Below, one piece after another: positions 17,785 to 39,284 of a DNA stretch of 64,000 bases. The notes under the pieces are model-generated. The model did no database searches, was not told where the DNA came from, and was given only the letters and a program-made list of their open reading frames with translations. Positions within the stretch are counted from its first letter, which is position 1; each line of letters starts with the position of its first letter. This stretch comes from Cellulomonas sp. C5510 (GTDB lineage: Bacteria; Actinomycetota; Actinomycetes; Actinomycetales; Cellulomonadaceae): positions 2,356,001 to 2,420,000 of the forward strand of contig NZ_CP081862.1 in assembly GCF_019797765.1 (NCBI RefSeq). The letters run 5' to 3'. The position numbers were made by a program, and so were the translations under genes.

Positions 17785-18834
17785 CTACCGGCCTGCTCCG
17801 ACGCCGGCCGCCCGCCCCGGCTCGACACGCAGCTCCGGTACCGAAGCCGGGTCGACCGCCTGACCCGCGTCGGCCGAGGCCCACGCCGCCGCGCAGGCCG
17901 CCCGCACCAGATCGGTGCCGGCGGGAGACGACCCGAGGTCGAGGCGGCCGTCGACCACACGCGCCGCGGCACCGCCGCACGTCCACCAGCCGTCGCCCGC
18001 GGCCACCGGCTCGGGGTGCGGGACCAGCAGCCCGCCGAGGTCCGCCGCGATGTAGTGCGGGCGCAGCCCGGGCGGGGCCAGCACGTCGTCCCGCGCCGTG
18101 CTGACGCCCGTCAGGACGTGCAGTCCGTCGAAGCCGCCGGACCGGGCGCCCGCCAGGTCGGTGTCGAGCCGGTCGCCGACCACCAGGGCCGCGCGGGCAC
18201 CGGCGCGCTCCACCGCCATCTCGTACATGGTCGACGCCGGCTTGCCGGCGCTGTCCGGGACGACACCGGTGGCCGCCGTGACCGCGCCCACGAGCGCGCC
18301 GTTGCCGGGCGCGAACCCGCGGGCGGTCGGCAGGCTCTTGTCGAGGTTGCTCGCCACGAACCAGGCGCCGCCGGCCACGGCGTACGCCGCCTCCGCCAGC
18401 TGGGCCCAGCCGAGCTCGGGAGCGAAGCCCTGCACCACGGCGTCCGGCCGGTCCTCCGCGGACGTCACGACCGTGAAGCCCGCCTCCCGCACCGCCGTCA
18501 GCAGCCCCGCGCCGCCCACCACGAGGACCGTGGCGCCGCGCTCCAGCCGGGTGGCCAGCAGCGCCGCCGCGGCCTGTGCCGCCGTCATCACCTCGTCCGG
18601 CCGCGTCGGGATGTCCAGGGACGTGAGCTGCTCGGCCACGGACCCCGGCTCCCGCGACGCGTTGTTCGTCACGAACACCAGGCGCATGCCCGCGGCTCGC
18701 GCACCGGCGAGCCCGGCCGACGCCCCGTCGATGGGCTCGTGCCCCCGGTACGCGACGCCGTCCAGGTCGACGAGGGCCAGGTCGTAGCGCTCGGCCAGCG
18801 GGATGTCGCTGCCGAGCAGGCGTGCGTCGGTCAC
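17785..18834 (-). CDS. HAD-IIA family phosphatase, probable glycerol-3-phosphate phosphatase
   Basis: This 349-residue protein has HAD motif I as ALVDLDGVAYRG (nucleophile and acid Asp), motif II in FVTNNAS, the lysine in GKPASTMYEMA and motif IV in VGDRLDTDLAGA. The C-terminal 90 residues form an extra domain. Position and length match Rv1692 of M. tuberculosis, shown to be a glycerol-3-phosphate phosphatase in phospholipid head-group recycling (from memory), so that activity is the best guess. The GTG overlaps the stop of the TPR gene upstream (GTGA). Confidence 0.85.
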   Translation of the reverse strand: MTDARLLGSDIPLAERYDLALVDLDGVAYRGHEPIDGASAGLAGARAAGMRLVFVTNNASREPGSVAEQLTSLDIPTRPDEVMTAAQAAAALLATRLERGATVLVVGGAGLLTAVREAGFTVVTSAEDRPDAVVQGFAPELGWAQLAEAAYAVAGGAWFVASNLDKSLPTARGFAPGNGALVGAVTAATGVVPDSAGKPASTMYEMAVERAGARAALVVGDRLDTDLAGARSGGFDGLHVLTGVSTARDDVLAPPGLRPHYIAADLGGLLVPHPEPVAAGDGWWTCGGAAARVVDGRLDLGSSPAGTDLVRAACAAAWASADAGQAVDPASVPELRVEPGRAAGVGAGR

Positions 18835-20825
18835 TCGTCCTCCGTGTCGGGCTCGGGGGTCGCCTGGTCGGCGGCCCCGGCGGGCTGGTCCGGCTCGACC
18901 CCGACCGCAGGCTGGTCGGTGACGCCTCCCGCCTCGTCGTCCTCCTCGAGGTCGAACACGACGACGTCCTCGTCCGGCTCGAGGTCCGCGGCCTGCGCCA
19001 TCAGCGCCGCCGGGACCGCGGCCTCGACCGCGTCGGCCTCCGCGGCGCGACCGGCCGCCCGCAGCGCCTCGGCCCTCGCCTGGACGACCCGGGCGCCGAG
19101 GACCGTCCGCACCGTCCCGGTCGCGATCCCCGACAGGGCCGCGAGGGCCGCATCGGGGTCGCCCATGTCGAGCCGCGCCCCGCTGACCACCATCGCCAGC
19201 TCCACCCGGCCCTGCACGTCGAGCTGCTCCGCCTCCGGCTCGGCCGCGAGGGCGATCGCCCGCTCCGGCCTCCCCAGGCCACGCTCGCAGTCGGCCATCA
19301 CGGCGAGGTGCTCCGACGACCCGTTCAGACGCCGGACCGTGCGCAGCTCCCGCAGCGCCTCGGCGAAACGCCCGGTCCGGTACGCCGCCAGCCCGGCGGC
19401 CTCCCGCACCACGTCCACCCGGCCCCCGTGCCGCACCGCGGCCTGGGCGTGCTCGTACGCGAGCTCCGGGTCGACGTCGAGCAGCCGCCCGGTCATGACG
19501 AGGTGACGCCCCACGACGAACGCGTTGTCCTTGCTGAGCGTCCGCAGCCGCGCCCGGACCTCGCGGTCGAGCTGGCTGAACTCCACGTCGTCCGGGATGT
19601 CCGGGCCGTAGACCCGGACGGACTGGGGCGGCCGCGTGTCCCGCTGGTCGTCCTCGCGGTGCGGTCCACGACGCAGAGGCCGCCGCTCGTCGGAGCCCCG
19701 CGGACCCCGGACCTCGCCGTCGAACCCGCGACGTCCCTCCCGCGACCCACCGCGGTCGTCCCGGCCCGCGACCCGGTCACCCCGCGCACCGCCTCGGGGG
19801 TCGCCGAACCCGGGCCGACCACCGCGCTCGTCACGCCGAGCGCCCTCCTCACGGCCGAACCCACCGGCACGACCACCCCGCGCACCCCCGCTACGCGACC
19901 GCCTGTCGCCCGGGGCGGAGCCGTCCTGGTCCCGCCGCCCTCGCTCCTGCCAGGTGCCACGCGGCCGGTCGCCGCTCTCGGAGCCTCGACGGGCGGACCC
20001 GCGATCGGCGCCGTCACGGGCACCGCTGCGGAACCCGCCCTCACGGGCACCACCGCCGCGCCGGACGTCCCGCCGCTCGTCCCCGTCGCGCCGGAACCCA
20101 CCGGACGCGCCTCCGCTGTCCCGCCGCGAGCCGTCACGCCCCGCGCCGTCACGTCCCGCGCCGTCCCGGTAGCCGGCTCGTCCCTCGTCGCGCGAGCCGC
20201 GCGCATCGCGGCGGGGACCACCCCAGCCGGTGCCGGCCCCGCGCCCCTCACCCGCCCCGGACGGTCGACGTGCGCCGCCGCGGTCGTCCCGACCTGAGCC
20301 GTCCCGCGCGCGGTCGCGCGTGGACCCGCCGCCAGGTCGCGAGGAACGCTCCCCGGCGAACCCGTCGGCGCGACCCCCACGGTCGCGAGCCGCGCCGGCC
20401 CGCTCACCTCGGTACCCACCGCGCGAAGCGTCCCCCGCACCGCGCGTCGAATCGCCCCGGTAGCCCTCGGTCGGCCGGCTACGGTCACCCTGAGAACCAC
20501 GACCCGACCGACCGCCCTGGTCGGACCCGCCCCACGCACCGCGCCCGGCACTTCCGCCGTCCGACGGACGCCCGTCGCGCTCGTACCCCTCGCGCCCGCG
20601 GGGCGCGGCGGTGCCCCCACGGCCGGCCCGCGAACCCTCGCTCCCGCCGCGCGCGCCGCCGCCCTCGGCCTGTCCCCGGCCGCGCTGACCCGCCACCCGC
20701 GGAGCGCGCGCCGGCCGTGCACCGCCCGCAGGGCGCGCACCGTTCCGGTTGCTGTAGCGCCCGACGCCACCGCCGCGGCGATCGCCCTCGTCCGCCGAAC
20801 GCGTCCCGCGCTCGTCGCTGCTCAT
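18831..20825 (-). CDS. RG-rich intrinsically disordered protein with C-terminal TPR-like domain
   Basis: The 664-residue product has two parts. Residues 1 to about 395 are almost only Arg, Gly, Asp, Ser, Ala and Glu with many RGG/RG units and scattered Tyr/Phe (for example RGGYRGERAG and AREGGFRSG). This is a low-complexity region of the kind that binds RNA and can phase-separate in other proteins. From VRVYGPDIPDDVEFSQLDRE on, helical TPR-like repeats follow, then an acidic tail (DLEPDEDVVVFDLEEDDE). The C-terminal part corresponds to M. tuberculosis Rv1691, which lacks the long extension (from memory). The ATG has a good upstream GAGGAGA. It is the first gene after the rRNA operon on the same strand and is coupled to the HAD gene. 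Function unknown; an RNA or ribosome link is inferred. Confidence 0.8.
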   Translation of the reverse strand: MSSDERGTRSADEGDRRGGGVGRYSNRNGARPAGGARPARAPRVAGQRGRGQAEGGGARGGSEGSRAGRGGTAAPRGREGYERDGRPSDGGSAGRGAWGGSDQGGRSGRGSQGDRSRPTEGYRGDSTRGAGDASRGGYRGERAGAARDRGGRADGFAGERSSRPGGGSTRDRARDGSGRDDRGGARRPSGAGEGRGAGTGWGGPRRDARGSRDEGRAGYRDGAGRDGAGRDGSRRDSGGASGGFRRDGDERRDVRRGGGAREGGFRSGARDGADRGSARRGSESGDRPRGTWQERGRRDQDGSAPGDRRSRSGGARGGRAGGFGREEGARRDERGGRPGFGDPRGGARGDRVAGRDDRGGSREGRRGFDGEVRGPRGSDERRPLRRGPHREDDQRDTRPPQSVRVYGPDIPDDVEFSQLDREVRARLRTLSKDNAFVVGRHLVMTGRLLDVDPELAYEHAQAAVRHGGRVDVVREAAGLAAYRTGRFAEALRELRTVRRLNGSSEHLAVMADCERGLGRPERAIALAAEPEAEQLDVQGRVELAMVVSGARLDMGDPDAALAALSGIATGTVRTVLGARVVQARAEALRAAGRAAEADAVEAAVPAALMAQAADLEPDEDVVVFDLEEDDEAGGVTDQPAVGVEPDQPAGAADQATPEPDTEDE

Positions 20826-21560
20826 GTCCTGCGTCTCCTCGTCATCCGACCGTTGACCATCGTCTCATCCAGCCACGCCCGACCCCACATCCGGCCCCGG
20901 CCTGGGGACCATCGACCGTCACGTCGCCCGAGCACCGGCCCTCGCCCGCCCGGACCATCCCGGGGCCAGGGCAACCACCGCTGCCGGGGATCCCGTCCCG
21001 AGTGCAGGCCGCGCCACCGCGTACCGACGGCACCACCGCGTGCCCACGGCACCACCGACCCACGACCGACCGAGGAACCGAGAGCCGAGAGTCCGAGCGA
21101 GGATCGCCCGCTCGAGCCGCCCGAGAACCGCCGACCGGACACTCGACCGCGAGCTGACCAGATGACGTGACCCCGCTCCACGCACCGGCCGTGACCGCCC
21201 GGACCGAGCGACAGCCGGCCCGAGATAGGGGCTCATCCCCGCGAGCCCCCGCACGTCGAACGTCCCGTCCCGTCCCGCACGAGACGTCCCCGTGCCCAGC
21301 ACCGTCGGGACCGGCGCAGCCCTCAGATCGCGAAGGCTGCGGTCGCGACGCCGTCGAACCTCGCAACGACCGCAACCTGGAGCGGGCTCTCGTGGCACGT
21401 CCTGGGTGCGGATCGCCCCACGCAGCGCCTCGACAGCTCTCCCCCGGGCGGCGTGGATGGTGCCCCGGCGCGGCGCACCAGGCTCACGATTGCACGGCCC
21501 CTGGACGCCGCCACGACCGTCCCGCGTCGACAGAAGATCCGCCCGCAAGAGCCCGGGAAA
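20826..21560. other. Intergenic region between the rRNA operon terminator and the RG-rich gene, no gene seen
   Basis: About 735 bp. Open frames exist on both strands (because of high GC) but none resembles a known protein, none has a clear ribosome-binding site, and composition lacks the coding periodicity of the neighbours. It should contain the promoter of the RG-rich gene. No tRNA cloverleaf or mobile-element end was recognised. Confidence 0.5.
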
Positions 21561-21598
21561 CAGAAGAAGCCACCCCAGCGATGGGGTGGCTTCTTCTG
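21561..21598 (-). terminator. rRNA operon terminator
   Basis: A perfect 17-bp inverted repeat (21561-21577 with 21582-21598) and a four-base loop lie just past the 5S gene. On the minus strand the 3' arm ends TTCTTCTG followed by TTTCCC, a fair U-containing tail for a GC-rich genome. Confidence 0.85.
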
Positions 21599-21604
21599 AA
21601 TGAT

Positions 21605-21722
21605 GTCCGGCGGCGTCCTACTCTCCCACACCCTGGCGAGTGCAGTACCATCGGCGCTGAAGGGCTTAGCTTCCGGGTTCGGAATGGGACCGGGCGTTTC
21701 CCCTTCGCTATGGCCGCCGTAA
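21605..21722 (-). rRNA. rrf: 5S ribosomal RNA
   Basis: The minus strand reads TTACGGCGGCCATAGCG at the 5' end and ends with GTAGGACGCCGCCGGAC. The terminal helix is complementary (CGGCGGCC with GCCGCCGG), and the loop segments CCCATTCCGAACCCGGAAG and GGGAGAGTAGG are standard. About 118 nt. It is the last gene of the operon. Confidence 0.95.
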
Positions 21723-21817
21723 CTCTGTCGAACTGTCGACACGGGACACCCACCGACAGGTCGGAGGGCGCGTGTTCGTGGTTCGGGAACCGCACAGTGG
21801 ACGCGTAGCAAAGTATG

Positions 21818-26812
<4,995 letters not shown>

Positions 26813-27030
26813 TGTCTCATTGGCAACCACCACCCGAAAGCAGCAGTCCACCGACACACGAAACGACCCCCACCCGCTGGCGAGCGAGGATCTATCAATT
26901 CGGCTTACCGGGAACCGCACCGACGGGGTCGGACACGGCTCCCCAGTGAAACCAAGACCCACCACACGGACCAACCACCCCGAACGAGGCGACCAACCCG
27001 AGCGATGAACCATCTTGGCATCAACTACTA

Positions 27031-27060
27031 GGCACACTGTTGAGTTCTCAAAGAACAGAC
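27031..27060 (-). promoter_or_regulatory. rRNA leader antitermination/processing element
   Basis: The minus strand reads GTCTGTTCTTTGAGAACTCAACAGTGTGCC, about 220 nt before 16S. Its core TTTGAGAACTnnACAGTG matches the element in the 16S-23S spacer (24960-24985). This fits the boxA-like leader elements known in actinobacterial rrn operons. Confidence 0.65.
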
Positions 27061-27108
27061 GCGCATCCCCCACTCACCCTTGCGGGCTCCTGGCCGGAGG
27101 CTCAGTTC

Positions 27109-27135
27109 CGATCGACCAGAGTTCCTGGTCCGTTC
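27109..27135 (-). promoter_or_regulatory. Decayed fourth copy of the rrn promoter repeat
   Basis: The minus strand reads AACTCTGG followed by TCGATC where the three intact copies have TAGAGT or its equivalent. It lies 58 bp from the nearest intact copy, in register with the array, but has lost the -10. Confidence 0.45.
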
Positions 27136-27166
27136 CGCTCGCGTCTCGCGCGGCTTCCCGTTCCAC

Positions 27167-27196
27167 CACTCTATCAGAGTGTCTGGCCCGCTTTTC
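27167..27196 (-). promoter_or_regulatory. rrn promoter P3 (nearest to 16S)
   Basis: On the minus strand a GGAAAA-like -35, an 18-bp spacer ending CACTCTGA and the -10 TAGAGT (27167-27172). It is the third of three evenly spaced copies. Confidence 0.6.
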
Positions 27197-27218
27197 CGTT
27201 CCCGGTCCGGCGTTCCCT

Positions 27219-27248
27219 CACTCTACCAGAGTTTCCGGTCCGCTTTGC
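27219..27248 (-). promoter_or_regulatory. rrn promoter P2
   Basis: On the minus strand a GGCAAA-like -35, an 18-bp spacer ending AACTCTGG and the -10 TAGAGT (27219-27224). It lies 52 bp upstream of P3. Confidence 0.6.
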
Positions 27249-27276
27249 CGGTGTATTTCCCGGCTCAGCTTTCCTT

Positions 27277-27306
27277 CACTCTACCAGAGCTTTCGTCCTG
27301 CTTTGT
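27277..27306 (-). promoter_or_regulatory. rrn promoter P1 (most upstream)
   Basis: On the minus strand a GACAAA -35, an 18-bp spacer ending AGCTCTGG and the -10 TAGAGT (27277-27282). It lies 58 bp upstream of P2. The copies share CTCTGR followed by TAGAGTG. Confidence 0.62.
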
Positions 27307-27309
27307 CGG

Positions 27310-27696
27310 CGTCAATTCCGATTCGGCGGGTCGTCCGCCCCGGTCTCGGCGCGACCTTCCGGACGCCAAGGCGCCTGTCGGTCGTGCTGAGGGGGTGGCC
27401 ACCCGTGGGACCAGCCACCGGGAGAGATCCTCGGTGTCCGTTCCTCCCTGCCGGGCGACTCGGAGAACATTACGCGGACGTTTCGCCCAGCGTCAAGCCG
27501 GCGGGCTCACGGGCCCCGCGCGCTCCCCGCACCCCCGCTGACCTGCGGTTTCGCGCGCAGCCGGCCGGGGTGACCCTTGTCGTGGCGCGACGGGCGCCGG
27601 TGCGACGCCCGTCACTCTGCGTCCAGAGTGCCCCGGGCCGGCGGGCGCCGCAACCCCTCGACCGTGATCCGGGCACGGCGCGGGCGCCCGGGACGA
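27310..27696. other. Gap between the rrn promoters and the tyrS terminator, no gene seen
   Basis: About 390 bp without a supported gene. The only structure noted is a perfect 7-bp inverted repeat with a four-base loop at 27613-27630 (CACTCTG/CAGAGTG), which echoes the CTCTGG...AGAGTG letters of the rrn promoters. Open frames here have no recognisable product. Confidence 0.5.
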
Positions 27697-27737
27697 CGAC
27701 GGGGGTGGCCGGCGCCAGGCACCGACCACCCCCGTCG
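27697..27737 (-). terminator. Terminator after tyrS
   Basis: A perfect 12-bp stem (27697-27708 with 27726-27737, CGACGGGGGTGG and its complement) lies 15 bp beyond the tyrS stop. It separates the arg-tyrS run from the rRNA operon. Confidence 0.7.
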
Positions 27738-27751
27738 GGGTGGCGCCGCGG

Positions 27752-29017
27752 TCAGGCGGAGGCGACCCGCGCGACCGCGAGCGTCCGCTTGCCCCGACGC
27801 AGCACGAGCCACCGCCCGTGCAGCAGGTCCTCGGCCGCGACCACGGCGGTGTCGTCCGTGATCTTCCGGTTGTTCACCGACGCACCCCCCTCCGCGATCG
27901 CACGGCGCGCCGCGCCCTTGGAGGCCACCAGCCCGGTGGCGGCCAGCACGTCCACCAGCGGGTCGCCGACCCGCACCTCGGCCGACGGCAGCTCGGCGAC
28001 CGCGGCGCGCAGGGTCGCCTCGTCGAGGCCGGCCAGGTCGCCGCCTCCGAACAGGGCGCGGCTCGCGGCGATCACCTTGTCGGTGGCGTCGGTCCCGTGC
28101 ACCAGGGACGTCACGTCGTAGGCGAGCGCCCGCTGGGCCTCGCGCGCCGCCGGGCGCGCGGCCACGGCCTCCTCGAGCTCCGCGATCTGCTCCCGCGTGC
28201 GGAACGTGAAGACCTTGAGGTAGCCGACCACCTCGGCGTCGTCGACGTTGAGCCAGAACTGGTAGAAGGCGTACGGGCTCATCATCTCGGGGTCGAGCCA
28301 GATGGCACCGCCCTCGGACTTGCCGAACTTGGTCCCGTCCGCCTTCGTGATGAGCGGGGTGGTCAGCGCGTGCACGGACGCGTGCTCGGACTTGCGGATC
28401 AGCTCGACACCGGACAGCAGGTTGCCCCACTGGTCGTTGCCGCCGGTCTGCAGCGTGCAGCCGTGCCGGCGGTGCAGCTCCAGGTAGTCCATGCCCTGCA
28501 GGATCTGGTAGCTGAACTCGGTGAACGAGATGCCCTCGTCGGAGGCGAGGCGCCGGGCCACCGTGTCCTTGGCGAGCATCGTGCCCAGGCGGTAGTGCTT
28601 GCCGACCTCCCGCAGGAAGTCGATCGCGGTGAGCTCACCCGTCCAGTCGAGGTTGTTCACCATCCGCGCCGGGTTGTCCCCCTCGAAGTCGAGGAACCGG
28701 GAGATCTGCGCCTGGAGCCGCTGCACCCACTCGGCGACCGTGTCCTTGGTGTTGAGGACGCGCTCCCCCGACATCCGGGGGTCGCCGATGAGGCCGGTGG
28801 CCCCGCCGACGAGGGCCAGCGGGTGGTGGCCGGCGAGCTGCAGGTGCCGCATGAGCACGAGCTGCACCAGGTGGCCGTGGTGCAGGCTCGGCGCCGTCGG
28901 GTCGAACCCGGCGTAGAACGTCACCGGGCCGGCGTCGAGCGCCTCGCGCAGCGCGTCCTGGTCGGTGGTCTGGGCGACGAGGCCTCGCCAGGCGAGCTCG
29001 TCGAGGAGGTGGGTCAC
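27752..29017 (-). CDS. tyrS: Tyrosyl-tRNA synthetase
   Basis: This 421-residue class I synthetase charges tRNA-Tyr. It shows the HIGH-like motif PSLHHGHLVQLVLM, the tyrosine pocket QGMDYLEL and GGNDQWGN, the KMSKS-like loop KFGKSEGGAIWLDP, and a C-terminal S4 domain (ASKGAARRAIAEGGASVNNRKI). The GTG at 29017 follows a strong AAGGAG and gives the usual length. An ATG at 29074 overlapping the glycosylase stop is in frame but adds an unrelated 19-residue lead. No T-box leader is visible. Confidence 0.95.
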   Translation of the reverse strand: MTHLLDELAWRGLVAQTTDQDALREALDAGPVTFYAGFDPTAPSLHHGHLVQLVLMRHLQLAGHHPLALVGGATGLIGDPRMSGERVLNTKDTVAEWVQRLQAQISRFLDFEGDNPARMVNNLDWTGELTAIDFLREVGKHYRLGTMLAKDTVARRLASDEGISFTEFSYQILQGMDYLELHRRHGCTLQTGGNDQWGNLLSGVELIRKSEHASVHALTTPLITKADGTKFGKSEGGAIWLDPEMMSPYAFYQFWLNVDDAEVVGYLKVFTFRTREQIAELEEAVAARPAAREAQRALAYDVTSLVHGTDATDKVIAASRALFGGGDLAGLDEATLRAAVAELPSAEVRVGDPLVDVLAATGLVASKGAARRAIAEGGASVNNRKITDDTAVVAAEDLLHGRWLVLRRGKRTLAVARVASA

Positions 29018-29070
29018 GGGTGCTCCTTGCGTCGCGCGGCCGGGAGGGGCCGCACCGTCGGCGGTCGGGG

Positions 29071-29801
29071 TCATGCCGGCGTCGCCCCGCGCTGCGGGCT
29101 GCTTCCCGACGCCGGCCGGCGATACGCCGGGCGGAACGCGGAGACGGTGGGCTCGCCGGCCAGCCAGAACCGCCACGGGTACCGGGCGGCGTCGCCGCCG
29201 GGGCCGGCCACGCCGACGCGCGGTCCGGTGGCGTGCGCCCCGGTCACCGCGTCGGGGTCGCGGTGCAGCACGATCCGTCCTCCGGACTCGGTCACGTCGG
29301 CGCCGTAGTCGTCCATGCCGACGCCGAGCGCGACCGCGAGCCGGGCCGGGCCGCGCGCGATCTGGCGGTCGGAGTCGACCACTCCGGCGCGCGCCCGGCG
29401 GTCGCGGGCCAGGTCGACCCCGTCGACCACCTCGCCGGCGCGCAGCAGCACGGCGGAGGCGGTGCCGGCCGGCCCGGTGACGACGTTGACGCAGTGGTGG
29501 AGGCCGAGGTGCCGGTAGACGTACAACCGCCCGGGCTCGCCGAACATCACCGCGTTGCGCGCCGTGCGGCCGCGGAACGCGTGCGAACCGGGGTCGGCCT
29601 CGCCGGCGTAGGCCTCCACCTCGGTGAGGCGCACCGTCACGTCGCCCTCGTCGGAGCGGACGGTCAGGAGGGCGCCGAGCAGGTCCGCCGCCACGTCGAG
29701 CACGGGCCGCGCGTACCAGACGCGGGCCGGGGCGCGGCCGAGGGGGACGCCGGGCGCGGCGGCGTCGGGCACGCCGCCCTCGCTCTCCGGGACCGCCTGG
29801 C

Positions 29802-29823
<22 letters not shown>
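29071..29823 (-). CDS. mpg: DNA-3-methyladenine glycosylase (AAG/MPG family)
   Basis: This 250-residue base-excision repair enzyme removes alkylated purines. Family motifs are clear: VEAYAGEADPGSHAFRGRT with the catalytic Glu region, NAVMFGEPGRLYVYRHLGLH, and RGPARLAVALGV. A second in-frame start, GTG at 29805, would overlap the kinase stop as GTGA, the junction style common in this run, and may be the true one (244 residues). In M. tuberculosis mpg also sits just before tyrS. Confidence 0.92.
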
Positions 29824-33092
<3,269 letters not shown>

Positions 33093-33144
33093 GTTCTTCT
33101 CTTTCGTGTCTGCGTGACGGGGGTGGTCGGGTGGCGCGCCGGGG

Positions 33145-38129
<4,985 letters not shown>

Positions 38130-38133
<4 letters not shown>

Positions 38134-39194
38134 GGGGCGACTCCCTCGGTGGTGAGGCCGGCGCGCTCGGGCAGGCCGAGCGCGAGGTTCAGGGACTGCA
38201 CCGCGGCGCCCGCGGTGCCCTTGACGAGGTTGTCCAGCGCGCACACGGCGACGACGCGGCCGGCGGACTCGTCGACGGCGACCTGGACCAGGGCGGTGTT
38301 GGCCCCCGTGGTGGCGCCGGAGCCCGGCCACTCGCCCTCGGGCAGCAGCTGCACGAACGTCTCGTCCGCGTAGGCGGTCTGCCACGCGGCGCGGACGGCG
38401 GCGGCGTCGGCGCCCGCCGCGAGGGGCGCGGTGACCGTCGCGAGGATGCCGCGGGACATCGGCACGAGGACCGGCGTGAACGACAGCCGGGTGCCGCCGG
38501 GCGCACCGGCGACCGCGAGGTTCTGCAGGACCTCGGGCACGTGCCGGTGGGTCCCGCCGACGGCGTACGGCTGCGCCGAGCCGAGCGCCTCGGACGCCAG
38601 CAGGTGCGGCTTCAGGGTCCGCCCGGCGCCGGAGTACCCGACGGCGAGCACGGTCACGACGTCCGGCCCGACGAGGCCGGCGGCGACGCCCGGCTGCAGA
38701 GCGAGCGTGACGGCGGTGACGTTGCAGCCCGGGACGGCGATCCGGTGGGCCTGCGCGAGGGCGGCCCGCTGGGCGACCGGGGCGGACTCCCCCGCGTGCA
38801 GCAGCTCCGGCATGCCGTAGGGCCAGGTCCCCGCGTGCTCCGTGCCGTAGAACCGGCGCCAGGCGTCCGCGTCGGACAGCCGGTGGTCGGCGCCGAGGTC
38901 GACCACGACCGCCCCGTCGCCGCGGTCCGCGAGCGCCGCGGCGATCTCCCCGCTCGCCCCGTGCGGCAGCGCGAGCACCACCACGTCGTGCCCGGCGAGC
39001 TCGTCCACCGAGGTCGGGGTGAGGACGCGGTCGGCCAGCGACCGCAGGTGGGGCTGGTGGGCGCCGAGGCGGGTGCCCGCGTTGCTGTGCGCGGTGAGCG
39101 CACCGATCTCGGCGTCGGGGTGGCCGAGCAGCAGCCGGAGGGTCTCGCCGCCGGCATACCCGGAGGCGCCCGCGACGGCGACGGAGAAGGACAT
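38130..39194 (-). CDS. argC: N-acetyl-gamma-glutamyl-phosphate reductase
   Basis: This 354-residue NADPH-dependent reductase is the first gene of the arg operon. The Rossmann start [21 protein letters not shown], the active-site Cys in [13 protein letters not shown] and the [12 protein letters not shown] region are clear. In-frame ATGs lie at 39194, 39200, 39206 and 39230. The one at 39194 (MSFSVAVAG) is chosen because it lies 7 nt after a TATGAT -10 and so could be the 5' end of a leaderless mRNA; the upstream ATGs fall inside the operators. Confidence 0.95.
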
Positions 39195-39231
39195 GTGCAT
39201 GATCATACATCCCTGTGCAGGACGATTCATC
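39194..39231 (-). promoter_or_regulatory. Two tandem ARG boxes (ArgR operator) overlapping the argC promoter
   Basis: On the minus strand two 18-bp sites, GATGAATCGTCCTGCACA (39214-39231) and GATGTATGATCATGCACA (39194-39211), are separated by two bases. Both follow the TGnAT...TGCA half-site pattern of ArgR boxes and share the flanks GATG and TGCACA. The second contains the -10 TATGAT (39202-39207) and ends at the argC ATG. Binding of an ArgR hexamer here would block transcription start. Confidence 0.8.
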
Positions 39232-39270
39232 CTGCTGGCCCGGCGTGGCGTCGACCCCGCCGGCGGGCGC

Positions 39271-39276
39271 TAGTCT
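39271..39276 (+). promoter_or_regulatory. Putative -10 (TAGTCT) of the esterase gene, leaderless
   Basis: TAGTCT is followed by eight bases and the GTG at 39285, without a ribosome-binding site. It is back to back with the argC promoter, about 60 bp away, so ArgR could in principle affect both directions. Confidence 0.4.
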
Positions 39277-39284
39277 CACGCTCC

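Noticed and set aside
18822..20297. Plus-strand frame opposite the RG-rich gene (and a second minus-strand frame 19493-20770)
   Set aside because: The minus-strand 664-codon frame has a TPR domain that matches a known neighbour and a good start. The alternatives are Thr/Pro- or Val/Thr-rich translations of the same repeats.
20842..21548. Minus-strand frames (177 and 209 codons) upstream of the RG-rich gene
   Set aside because: No family resemblance, no ribosome-binding site, and the composition is not coding-like.
39200..39230. Upstream in-frame ATG starts for argC
   Set aside because: They fall within the ARG boxes and before the likely transcription start; the family's usual start is [13 protein letters not shown].
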